In this document: positions 47,706-59,600 of the stretch, piece by piece | Layout: each line of letters starts with the position of its first letter | Numbering within the stretch: the first letter of the stretch is position 1 | Assembly: GCA_907165065.1 (NCBI GenBank) | Contig: OU015525.1 | Location: 42,328,037 to 42,392,036 of the forward strand | DNA length: 64,000 nucleotides | Direction of reading: 5' to 3' | Source of the DNA: Caprimulgus europaeus | Taxonomy: Eukaryota > Chordata > Aves > Caprimulgiformes > Caprimulgidae | Made by a program: the position numbers and the translations under genes | Notes under the pieces: generated by a model | Seen by the model: the letters and a program-made list of their open reading frames with translations, nothing else | The model's database searches: none | What the model was told of the DNA's origin: nothing

Positions 47706-48620
47706 TATTATGTATTTTCAAAAGCTATGTGAGATTATCTCAGATCAAAAATATCAAAAGCTTTCTCCATTAATATAGAGTTTCTAAAAACAGTGTCTAT
47801 ACAATAACATTTAAAACAACATTTTGATACCAAAATCAAGATTACAAATGCTATTGAAAAAAAAAACCACTTTTTCAAAGCTTAGATCAGAATTAATGAT
47901 CTTTGAGATGAAACATATTATTTTGTGTTCATTCAAAAACATAAGGACATTACAAGATACATGACATCCTTCATGTTCTATTACTTTGTTTTTTAGTGTT
48001 TGAATTGAATAAATGTTATGGTAAGGTTCTGTGACAAATGTTTATTCAAGCATTTGTTCAAATTGAAATTGTTTTGTATAAGATACAAACTAGAAATTTT
48101 TATACATTTTAAGACTTCAAGAATAAACCAAATGGAAGAAAATAGGCTGGCTAGCTTTGGAAACACCTGTATGGTGATAATAACACTAACGTTTATTAAC
48201 ATTGTCCTTCCAAACTAGTGTCTTACCTGTTGCAGTTGATAAGAATTCTGGTTTTTAGTGTAAGCCAGCAGGTGATAGCTGGCATAATTGGTGGCAAAGT
48301 TTAAAGTTTTTGTTGGTGCTACAGACATCTTGTTTACAAGGTTAAAAAGCATAGCTAGGCTGTATCAAAGGCAAAACATTTAGATAGCCTCACCAAAGAA
48401 TATTCCCCTTAAGCTCTTACAGCACTTTGAAAAATAGCAGTCTGGTTTCCTTACACCCTTTTGTTCTTAACAGGCTGAGACAGTGGCAGAAGTGACAGAC
48501 GGACAATTTTGGATACAATCAGATTGGATGTCATAAGGCTAAGATTTCCACCTCAGACTGTCTTACAAGGAAGAAAATGTCTATTAATTAACACATTTTA
48601 TTGAATCAGATTAAAAACTG

Positions 48621-48641
48621 CCTTGCCCTTGCCCTTGCCCT
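48621..48641. repeat. Short CCTTGC hexamer repeat
   Basis: Three and a half perfect units of CCTTGC. Confidence 0.85.
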
Positions 48642-50844
48642 AGATAATGGAGTTGTATGGAAACAAATTAGCTGTTTATAACTACCTCATTTATTGTCTT
48701 CAGAAATTCACCATGTTAGAAAACCCAGGGACTCCTAGGGTAAACCTTAAACAGATGAAATAACCTTTTGATCATGTTTGAAAGCATGGCTGTTCTTATT
48801 CCAGCAAAGCTGCAGCTAGTGTCACACCAAAGAAATATTAGCCAGTGGGATACACACCCTCTGCTGAAGGAGATGGTGAGCTGATGCACCTCACTGTACT
48901 AGGTGTGATTGATAGTGTTGCAGCTGTCTCCAAAAGCAGGTGATAAAGACACTGGAATTACTGAAATATAAACAAGAGTAAGATTTGATCTATAGAACGT
49001 TTATTTCTGGTTATAATGGAAAAAAAAAAGAACATAAAATCATCCTAGTCTTATAGTTTGTGTTGAGATTCTGAGGTACAGATGGTTAGAAAGCTGGTTT
49101 TTAATTTCTAAATTGATTTATACTGTATTGAGACACAGTAACCATGAAAATCAATGATGCCACTCTTGCAGTACCCTATGAACTGGAGATAGTTCAATAT
49201 CTCCAAATACAATGAAAAAAAGTAACTGTGGAGATATTTTATATTTTTTATCTCCTAATACTTTTAATTTAAAACTCTATTTGTTACATTCAAGCATAGA
49301 TACATACTGACACAACAGAACAGTGAAATGTTACAGCAATTGCAAAGTAATTTTTGTATGTAAAGATGAATTTCCAGGGAAAATAAAGAGAACAAAGAAA
49401 GACAAGGTCCACACAGTTAAATAAGTATAAGAGGAGTGGAATTTAACACAGAAACTTATGGTCAAATGTAGAAGGTCAGAAGACCTTTCTTCATTCTCTC
49501 CAGATAGAATGTAATCCAGCCAGAGAAGAGGAAAAAAATATCTGTCTGTGAATCTCCAATAAATTTTTCATGCCCCTCTAGGACTGTAATATCCCTAGAG
49601 CAGTGAAGATGCTCTGAACTTTTTGTACATAACACCAGTCTAACAGGTGTTAGAATCGATGTGGATTTCTCAGGGGGGAAGATTTTCAGTTCTCAAGAAT
49701 TTTCCTTCCATATTTAAGAACAACTTTAATATTAGGCTAGAGAATAACACTTGGAGAGTTTGTAGGCATAAAGTACTTGTCTAATCAAATGGCACAAATC
49801 ATTTGAACTACGTAATTGTTAAAACTGACTATTAACATTTTAAAGGAAGCAAAGAACAAAGCCTGCTTATAGTGGCTATAGACTAATTTATTCATCAAGA
49901 TCTAATAGCAATCCCAAAACTTATGAAGCATTTTATTGACCTCCTAGCTACAGAAGTGTGGTTAAGTCAAGCATTCTGTGGAGAACACTTAACTATACAT
50001 CTGGGTTTCGCAACAATACTTTCTTTTAGAAATTATTGTCAGTTATTCTCTTTGTAGCTATGAGTATGATTTAGGCTTTATTTCAAACTGATTTAATGCT
50101 TGGATTGAATTCCACTCCAAAGCACACCTTAGATGTGAACTATGTGTTTTCATATACTCGTAATTTATTATTTTAGATTTAAAAGAAATAATCTGTGACT
50201 TCTTGATCTAGTAGCCATCCTCAGCACCCGGTTAGCCTGGCCTTGGTGTCCATATCAGGCGTGGTGAGTCTCTCCCACCTACTGTAGAGGAAACTTGGAG
50301 GACCAGCTTTGAGCAGACAACAAATGCTCAGTGTGCTGAAGAGGAGCTCCAGCCCAGCAGGTGGGCTGCCTCTTTTTTTTGATGTGTAAGCAGTTTGCAG
50401 CAGGCATAGTTGCTCACTGTGTGTAGGAAGCTTGTTGTAAAGGATCTTAATTTGAGGTTGTGCCAAACATGCCTCTAAAAAGCACCAATGCTACGAGAGA
50501 TAGGGAATAGGAATCTATCAGTGTTCAACACCTTCCTGGTCAATGCGACCAGTCAAGCATTTTTCAGTGCAGTGGTTGTCTTGGGTGTGGATACTGAAAT
50601 CAGGTATGACTATGAGTTGCTACCTGCTGTGAGTCTCCTGTGGCACTCCTAGTAGACATTTATATCTCATTTGGAATTGAAATTTGGGAATTATTTCTCT
50701 ATGCTGGGGAGAGGGTGACTCAGTGACTTTGTGACTCAGCTGTACAGAAGCAGGATATGTTAAGAGAAGATAAGTCTTTTTGCTGTCCGTGTAATGACAG
50801 CAGTATGGATTGTTATGGATATTAAAAGCTTCTCATTAAATTTC

Positions 50845-50849
50845 TCTTT
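50845..50849. repeat. Target site duplication TCTTT, left copy
   Basis: An exact match to 51461-51465, bracketing the LTR. Confidence 0.8.
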
Positions 50850-51460
50850 TGTCCTAGTTTTTCTAGGATAGAGTTAATTTTCTCAGTAGCTAGAATTAGT
50901 GCTGTGTTTTGGTTTCAGTATGGGATTTGTTATGAGAAGAATGTTGATAACATACTCCTGTTTTCGGTTGTTACTGGAAGATTAAGGACATTTCCAACCT
51001 CCCCATGATTTGCAGGTGCAAAGGACTGAGAGGGAAAAAAGCATAGTAATTAACAAAACCCAAACTGACACTGGAATATACCAAGCATAAAACATCGTGT
51101 TAAACACATTAGTGAGGGTTGACCAGAAAGCTGGGGGATTCTCTCTCAAATTCTTTGGGCTTGCTCTTCCAGAACTGTGGTTTTGGTTTTGGGATTGTCT
51201 GTGCACTGGGATCACTCGCTGGACATCAGTCAGTGGGTGGTGAGTAATTGCACTGTGCATCACTCATTTATATACTCTATTATTACTGTTATTATAATTA
51301 TCATTGTAATTATTATTTTATTTCAATTATTAAATTGTTTTTATCTCAAACCATGAGTTTTCTCACTTTCACCCTTCTGATTCTCTCCCTTGTCACCTTA
51401 GGGGAAGGTGATCGAGTAGCTGTTCAGTGTGTGGCTGCCAGTCAGGCTAAACCCAACACA
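50850..51460 (+). mobile_element. Solo LTR, ERVL-like, diverged relative of the 8719 family
   Basis: A 611-bp unit starts TGTCCTAG and ends AACACA, with perfect 5-bp direct repeats outside. It shares blocks in the same order with the LTRs at 8719 and 17391: 'agtgctgtgtttt', 'ttatgagaa', 'gtgagtaattgcactgtgca', and 'tattaaattgtttttatctc' with the ATTAAA signal. The region between is too different for it to be the same subfamily. No internal retroviral genes adjoin it. Confidence 0.9.
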
Positions 51461-51465
51461 TCTTT
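51461..51465. repeat. Target site duplication TCTTT, right copy
   Basis: An exact match to 50845-50849. Confidence 0.8.
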
Positions 51466-51615
51466 TAATCAAAAATTGAAAATATGGAAGACAGGTTATC
51501 ACAAAGTAATTTTGGAAGTTCTTGGCACATAAATGTCAGAGAAGAGCTCTGAAATATTAGAGAGACTTTGATTTTAAAAAAAGGTTAAAAAAAGCCGTGC
51601 AATAAATTCATACTA

Positions 51616-53557
51616 GGTGGAAATACAGGGAAGGGAGCCAGGAGACCTGCTTGGTTAAACAGGGAACTGCTGGCCAAACTTAAGTGGAAGAGGAGAGTTT
51701 ACAGACCGTGGAAGGAGGGGCTGGCTACTTGGGAGGAATATAAGGATATTGTCAGAGGATGGAGGGAGGCAACTAGGAAAGCCAAGGCCTCCTTAGAATT
51801 AGATCTTGCCAGAGGGGTCAAGGACAACAGGAAGAGCTTCTTCAAATACATGGCAGATAAAGCCAACGTTAGAGGCAATGTAGGCCCACTGATGAATGAG
51901 GTGGTGAGGTGGTACCCTGGTGACAGAGGATACAGAGAAGGCAGAGCTATTGAATGCCTTCTTTGCCTCTGTCTACTCTGCCAGAAGCTGTCTTGAGGAG
52001 CTCTGTACCCTGGAGACCCCAGATGGAGACAGGACAATGGAGGAGATTGCCTCAGTTGATGAGGATTGGGTCAGGGACCAATTAAGCAATCTGGACATCC
52101 ATAAATCTATGGGTCCAGATGGGATGCACCCACGGGTGTTGAGGGAGCTGGCTGAAGTCATTGCTAGACCACTCTCCATCATCTTTGCTAAGTTGTGGGG
52201 AACGGGAGAGGTGCCTGAGGACTGGAGGAAAACAAATGTCACTCCAATCTTCAAAAAGGGCAAGAAGGAGGACCCGGGTAACTACAGACCGGTCAGCCTC
52301 ACCTCCATCCCTGGAAAGGTGATGGAACGACTTATCCTTGGTGCCGTCTCTAGGCATATCAAGGATAGGAGGGTCATTAGGGGCAGTCAGCACGGCTTCA
52401 CCAAGGGGAAGTCGTGCTTGACCAACCTTCTAGACTTTTATGAAAACACGACCAGGTGGCTGGATGATGGTAGAGCAGTGGATGTGGTCTATCTTGATTT
52501 CAGCAAAGCATTTGACATGGTCTCCCACAGCATCCTCGCTGATAAATTGAGGAAGTGTGGATTGGATGAGCAGGTAGTGAGATGGACTATTAACTGGCTG
52601 GAGGGAAGAAGCCAGAGGGTAGTGGTCAATGGGGCGGAGTCTAGTTGGAGACCTGTGTCTAGTGGAGTCCCTCAAGGGTCGGTACTAGGACCAGTACTAT
52701 TCATTATATTCATCAGTGACCTGGATGAGGGAATTGAATGCACTGTCAGCAAGTTTGCTGATGACACAAAGCTGGGAGGAGTGGCTGACATGCCAGAAGG
52801 CTGTGCTGCCATCCAGAGAGACCTGGACAGGCTGGAGAACTGGGCAGGGAAAAACTTGATGAAATATAATAAGGGCAAGTGTAGGGTGTTGCACCTGGGC
52901 AGGAACAACCCCAGGTTCCAGTATAGGTTAGGAAATGATCTCCTAGAGAGCAGTGTAGGGGAAAGGGATCTGGGAGTCCTGGTGGACAGCAGGATGACCA
53001 TGAGCCAGCACTGTGCCCTTGTGGCCAGGAAGGGCAATGGCATCCTGGGGTGCATTAGAAGGGGTGTAGTCAGTAGGTCAAGAGAGGTTCTTCTTCCCCT
53101 TTACTCTGCCCTGGTGAGGCCACATCTGGAATATTGTGTCCAGTTCTGGGCCCCACAGTTCAAGAAGGACAGGGAGCTGCTTGAGAGAGTCCAGTGAAGA
53201 GCCACCAAAATGATTAAGGGAGTGGAACATCTCCCTTATGAGGAAAGGCTGAGGGAGCTGGGGCTCTTTAGCTTGGAGAAGAGGAGACTGAGGGGGGACC
53301 TGATTAATGTTTATAAATATTTGAAGGGTGAGTGTGAGGAGGATAGGGCCAGGCTCTTCACAGTAACGACCGATGATAGGACAAGGGGTAATGGGTGTAA
53401 GCTGGAACACAGGAGGTTCCGCTTAAATTTGAGAAAGAATTTCTTTACAGTAAGGGTGACAGAGCACTGGAACACGCTGCCCAGGGAGGTTGTGGAGTCT
53501 CCTTCTCTGGAGACATTCAAGACCCGCCTGGACGCCTTCCTGTGTGAACTCATCTAG
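51616..53557 (+). pseudogene. CR1 ORF2 reverse transcriptase, nearly intact
   Basis: This is the linker, reverse transcriptase and C-terminal region of CR1 ORF2, in one reading with two breaks. An 8-bp tandem duplication at 51898-51913, net +7 against the usual sequence, shifts the frame. A TGA at 53195-53197 then interrupts the otherwise continuous frame, which resumes in phase to 53557. Between them is a 425-codon open stretch (51920-53197). Counted from its start, it holds 'NYRPVSLTS' near residue 121, catalytic motif [10 protein letters not shown] at 191-199, [12 protein letters not shown] at 247-258, and FADD at 279-282 (52754-52765). All key polymerase aspartates are present. There is no endonuclease domain, so it cannot mobilise itself. 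Confidence 0.94.
51898..51913 (+). repeat. 8-bp tandem duplication in CR1 ORF2
   Basis: GAGGTGGT occurs twice in direct contact (51898-51905 and 51906-51913). It places a TGA in the downstream frame at 51905-51907 and breaks ORF2. Confidence 0.9.
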
Positions 53558-53577
53558 GTGTTCCTGCTCCGGCAGGG

Positions 53578-53616
53578 GGATTGGACTAGATGATCTTTCG
53601 AGGTCCCTTCCAATCC
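53578..53616 (+). other. CR1 3' terminal hairpin
   Basis: GGATTGG at 53578-53584 pairs with CCAATCC at 53610-53616, as in the copy at 4702-4740. It lies just before the terminal octamer repeats. Confidence 0.8.
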
Positions 53617-53646
53617 CTAATATTCTGTGATTCTGTGATTCTGTGA

Positions 53647-56600
53647 AATAATATAGTGGATAGCAGGGTTAGGCAGGAGGAATGCTTCTGTCATTTATCC
53701 ACCTGACTCTAATGTGTTTCTTACCACTAAGGGCAGCAAAACTAGTTTGTGGGTAGCAATGGGTATTCATTTTCCTTCGTTATCTTCCGATGCAGTAATT
53801 AGGGCCACGGTGTAGCAGATGCCAAACACAAAGGCATCTAAACATAAGGTCAGTATAAGGTTTGTTCTACACACTTTAGGGTAGCACTATTGTCCATCTC
53901 AGAACTATCTGCAGGCTGTTGTGCCTGGTTAAACCTCCCCTGTCAAGCTTATGGGCATCCCATGTGAATCTCCCTCCAAGGCTACCTGAACTCTGCTCCT
54001 GCCCCATGCATGGGCGAGCAGGTAGGACTCCAAACAGCGCTGGCCACAAGAGAGACGTGTCTCCAAGATCTCTGGTTCTCTGTGAGTCCATGGTGACAAC
54101 ATCAAGTAGAGTTGTGAGAACTTTGCAGGATCTTAAATCCATCTCCTCAAGAAGCAGAGTGGTTGCCTCAGAATCAGACGTGCTTCATTCAAGGATTAGA
54201 AGTGTCCTGAGTTAATTTTAGCAGTTTCCTTTTTGAAGGAATTTGCTTTACTTCACTGCTTATGTTAAGGACCAGGATGTCTCATCATAATCTACTTTTC
54301 AGAATATTTTATAGGGTGTATTTCCTCTGTTTTCTTTTGAATATACCACCCTTTACAAATAAAAACTTCGGTCCAAATCTGCCATAATTCTTGAGGATTA
54401 TTCCTTTTCCCCTCTGATTTAAGAATGTCTTGAGATTTCTGCCCATTTTTAAAATGTGGTTTTGTAAAAAAGCCTTCTGTCTATATTCATTTCCATAACT
54501 AGAAATATTGTCTAACTAACTAATCCATTCTGTTACTGATTACAGTTTTACCAGTGCTAGACAAAGAAAAAACAGTAATCTACTTTTGTCAAAATTATTT
54601 CTCTGTTTCAATTCCTTGTTTCCTGTTTCCCATTGAGCTTGAAACTAAATTTTCCAGGCAAAGTAAGTGTTGATTATTTTTTGTAAAGTTTTGCAAGCCT
54701 CTCAGAGATTTAGTACAAATGATATGTAATAAATGTAACTAAAATAAAAAGCAGACTGGCAGCATCATAGTCCTATTGTGCTACATACAAAATACCTACA
54801 ATTCAGAAGGTATCAAGTTGCATAACTTTTTTTTTAGTTAAAAAGCACAAAACTAAATGCCACATGTATCTTTCCATCTGTCTCTCCTAATGGCTTTGAA
54901 AGGCATTGGCCAATTTTAACCCATCTTGTCAAAAGAATAATCAAAGGATTTAATACGTGAAATGAGTTTAGTGAAATTGAATGATTGGATGTAGAAGAGA
55001 GTGCATATTAGGAGCTAAAGAAGGAGTTTTTAACAGGGCAGGTATTGTTCCAGTACAGCTAGAATAACTTATTTTATTTTTAAATAATTTTATGAGTTCT
55101 GAAAGGACTCCACGATGATCACTGACCTGACTTGTCTTAGACTAGTTGTCTGGAGCACAGTGCCCTATTTCATTATTTATCTCAGGAAAGTGAAAACAGA
55201 CCTATTTTTTTCCAAAGCAAGTACACTTAAACATGTACCATATGATGAAGTGTTTAATAAATATGTGTTTTCCAAATGTCAGTTTGAGCATCATTTATCC
55301 ACTTGGAACAGGACATTTTTGCCAATCCATTATTGTCTCTAAGTCTGTGATTGAGTGGTTCTCTGGGAAGAGCATGTTGATTAACTTCAGTAACAACATG
55401 TTGTTCTACATTTTTCTCTAGGCTGGAAGCATGTCATCTCTGTAGAACATTTATAAACTAGATAGACTATTATTTTGGTTTATAGCTTTGCATTCTAGGT
55501 TAGCCATGAAGATTACGTTAGCCTCACTGCAGAACAAATGTTTGTTATCTGTACATTTTTTCTAGTATTAAAAAATACCATTTGATATACATCCTTGATC
55601 CACATTTCAAATATTAAATACTTTATTTAGCCATGTTTATAATCAAAGCAGGCTTGGGGAAAAAAAAAAAAAAGCTTTCATACTAAATGAATGTTATTTT
55701 CCTTAAACACTTATGCATGGTGTTACATTTATGTAGATATAATTAGAAGCACTAAAATGACAGTGTAACTGTCCTTCCAAATTCAGGTTTTTTAATTAAC
55801 AGCAGAGAAGCAAGTCACCAAATTCTTCTGCAAAAACTTACATGTAAAGTTTTCTGTATTCAGAGCTAGGTGAAAAGCTGACTAAAGATTTTTTATAAAG
55901 GCAGGATAAGCAGTTAGGAAGAATTCGGCATAGAAATTTTCCATCTTTCACATACTAAAATTGTTTTTTTCTAGCTTTTCTAAAACACATAAACACTGGA
56001 TATTACAGGTACGGTCATGATGGTGAAGCAGTCAATGGGTGTTTTTCTATTAACTGGAAAATGGTCAGGGTCTTCCCTCTATTTTTACTTTAGCTTTTAT
56101 TACCCTAGTTTTATTAGTTCTATTGGCTACTGGAAGTATTTAGCTGGTTTGTGAAGTAGTGTCTATTTTTTTCTCCAAACACATTCTTGGACCAAAGACT
56201 ACAGGGTTTTGTGAGGAGAAAACTGGAAGGGAAAGACAGAGGAAGGGGAATAAGCCTTAAACCCAGGGTAGATTTTCTACTGTTTTGAGCAAATCTTTGT
56301 TTTGCTAGTAAGGCCAAAAAAGAAGTTAATTTCACAGTGGTGGAGTTGAAGGCATTCATGAGCAACAAATGTTTATAAAACTGATGGTCCTGCCTGAGAC
56401 AGTATGCTCTCATGACTATAGAAGGTTCTCCATATCAGACTATAGAAAAGCAGGTAACAAATGAGGTAATAAAATGACCCTCACAGATAACAAGGATAGT
56501 ACTAGTTGCACTGCTGAGTGTCTGCAGACACCAGGGCAGCAAAATCAATGAGAAGCATAGGACTTCAGAGGATTCTTTTTTTTTTTCAAATCTGATGTCA

Positions 56601-59600
56601 ATTTATTTGGGTGATGTACTTCAGAGCATCTCTTTAAACTTATTAAATAAGATTGTAAAAGAGGTTAATTTTCTAATCTACCTTGCAATGAGGTGGAAAA
56701 ATCAGTAATTTTATTGTGTTTACTATGGACTCCTGAACTAAAAAGGCAACATGGAAGAAAGCATTAACATAATTATTGAATATTTTTGCTTGGGAGCTTT
56801 CCTGATGGACATTGCTTGCGGAAGAAAAGTATGAGCAGTAAGATAGACTGTAAAATGGTAGCAGTAGTAGTAATTTCCTGTAGTCCAACTTGGAAAGCCT
56901 TGAGACTTGGATTTGCTCCAGGCCGGATGAAACAAAGTTTCTGAAAGTTACTGCCCTGTGGCTGAATTTGGAAAACCTAGGGGAGATGCAATTCAAATCT
57001 TCACATTTTCAGCTGCGTTTATTCTATGTTATTTAATCATTTGTGTGATGACTGGATATGCTACGAAAGAAATACTAAAGTAGAACGGGCAGAAAATAGT
57101 ATTAAAGTGATCAAAACTATAATGTTTACTGTCTCTGTTCACAAGCTAAAAAATCATCACAGGCTATTTTCCTAAGACTATAATTAAAAATCAGCTTTTC
57201 CATCTAGTTTCTATAGTTATTATGTCTTATTCTAAGTAATGGCAGCAGGCAAACAGCTGGCTGCTTTTGACTGCCTCTTTTTTTGTCCAGTCTCCCCAGT
57301 CTTATAATCGTCCTTTCCTTTCTTTCCCTCTGTGAATTTCTTTCTTTTCCTCTTTGCTGCGTTGGCACTGGGACAGGATCTGATGATCTGATTTCTGTGT
57401 TTAGTTAGAATCAACCTGCTCAGGGCAAGCAGGGTCTACGGAGATGTCACCTTCCTATGGTCTGACAAATCTCCTCGAGGCACTTACTTACTAAGTGAGA
57501 TTTTTCAAAAGCTTTCAACATAGCACCATTTGAGGAAATTTCCATATAAGCAGTGCTCTTGTAGCTCAAGGTGATTCTGAAGTCTTTCTGTTAAGATGTG
57601 TTAGTACCAGAGGGCCTCAGCAAAAAAGAGAAGGTGAAACCAAACTGCCTAACCTTGTTCTCCAAAGTGCTGAATACCTTTCTTTGCAAATTTCTCTCAA
57701 AATAATTAAGCTAAAGGCAGAAAGTGAACATGAAAAAAAACCAAAACAAAACAAAATGGATCTAGTATCCAAAGTTTGTCTTAAAACTGAAAAATAATGT
57801 CTCAGAGAGGGCAATGGTTGAGCATCTCTACATACTGCAGCAGTAACTTCTTAAAGGCTGTTTTTAAACTCTCTAGGAAAAGCCCTCCACTGGGGGCTGT
57901 GGGAAGGGGCAGGAGGAGACTTTCTTTGCTTGTTGTAGAGGGAGGTCACACACTTTTATCCAAGGATTGCTGCTGATACCTTTCTGTTGGCTGCTGTAGA
58001 GCAAGTTGGTGTTTCAGCAGAATGGCTTAATCCTGCCAACTAATTGTAGCCAGTGAAGTAATCTGGAACATTTTTCAATGGATGCATGTTTTTTCAATGT
58101 TTATTCTGTTCTCCCAGTTTTCAGTGGAAGCATATTTAGACCAGGGTAGATTAAATATGCTTTTAAAATATTATTAATTCTGGAAGCATTCTCCTTGCTA
58201 GCCAGGCATTACTTGTCTTTTGTGAGTTTGATGATTTTTGACTACTGACAATTTGATTTTACAGGAAAAGGGGAATTATAGTGTTGGTAAAACTGAATAA
58301 AACTCTCTGAAGATGTTTCATAACACTTCTCAGTGTTTTTCTATTTACAACCGTGTATGTGCTGCATAAATGAAATACTTGACCGGTGTAGAACAAAATT
58401 TGTTTTATTGAGGAAGACTTACTAAGCTCATTAGGTTAGCTCAAGTTAGGTACTCCAGAAGCTAAAAATTCCAAATTTAAAACAAGGAAGCTATTATACT
58501 ACATGTCTCCTATCTTCCATGAGTCTCAAAAGGCAAATAGGTATATAATAGAAAGTAAGTTGTGAATCTCATAGTCAAGAGATTAATAGTTATATGTTCA
58601 GAATTTAGTTGCAGCAGAATTGATTGAAAAGGAAATATCTATTTTCTACTGAGTGGAAAATGAAGAAACACAAAAAGAAAAAAACTTTCTTAAAAATAAG
58701 AACAGGAAAGGTTTAACACCAGAGCAGTCTGGAGAGATGATCATAGGAAAAAAGATGTGTTGACTTATAATATTTTAGGAGGAAAAAATATGTGCATGTT
58801 CTATTGTAGAAGGAGAACTATGGAGCCAACTATTTAAGAGTGAATAAATTACTTGGGAGCCACTTTTAAATTCTGTTTTAACATCTGATAGAATCTTAAA
58901 ACACCCAAATTTGAATCCCACCCAGGAGGGGTAAATTAGAATTTGGAAGTTGTATTTCATATCTATGGTGGTTGCATCTTATAGATATATCAATGCCTGA
59001 TTTAAATGTGTCAGCCTTTCTTATTTTCTGTTTTTCTTATTTCTTGGTTGCACTGCAAAGGTCATAAGGCTAAAGCGTTTTTAAGATTTGCTCTCTCTCA
59101 TGTATCAATTCATGCTTCCCAAGAGATCTTTTTCAAACCTCAAAGATGTACAAAGTCTTGCCAAAATGTAGGCTTGATACGATCATGTGCAATTCATTTA
59201 TCTTCTGGAAAGTAAAATGAAAACTAGAAAGGCAAATGGCATATTTGAGGTTTTTTTATAGTTGTAATTAATTATTGCTTGTATCTTTCAGAATAAAGTG
59301 GCAATGCAACTGCTAATTACCAGTTATATATGTATTGATTATATGTATTTTTATTTGTGGAAACAATTTTTTTTAATACTGATGGCTGAGTTGTTAGTTA
59401 GCTGCTAGTACAGCTGTTGCTCAGTTTCTGAAATTATTCTTGTGCACGCTAATTAATAATTCTTTCTGTCATAAAGTTACAGCACCAATAGGATAGAGAT
59501 TTTATATCAATAAAATTCCTGTCAGTCTATAGTAAATAGATGACTCACATAGTCCCTTTCTTTCTCTTGCATGGTAAAGACACTGATTTTCTGAATATGG

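Larger units (their letters stand above)
46668..50844. other. Long AT-rich spacer, no gene recognised
   Basis: The stretch holds a CA/TA-rich simple tract at about 47640-47705 and a hexamer repeat at 48621-48641. Other sequence is unique-looking, with a slightly GC-richer patch at 50210-50470. No gene or mobile element was recognised. Confidence 0.55.
51600..53646 (+). mobile_element. CR1 LINE, longest and youngest copy in the window
   Basis: About 2.05 kb of CR1 runs from the ORF2 linker before the reverse transcriptase to the 3' end, where three 'attctgtg' octamers finish at 53646. The 5' boundary is approximate: coding similarity is clear from about 51616, and a further 60 bases may belong. 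The endonuclease domain is missing through 5' truncation. The copy at 3190-4763 belongs to the same subfamily and is nearly identical. Kept CpG sites (for example in 'gacccgggtaactacagacc') and a nearly open ORF2 point to recent insertion. Confidence 0.95.

Noticed and set aside
52672..53055. 127-codon minus-strand open frame
   Set aside because: It is the same antisense shadow of CR1 ORF2 as in the other copy.
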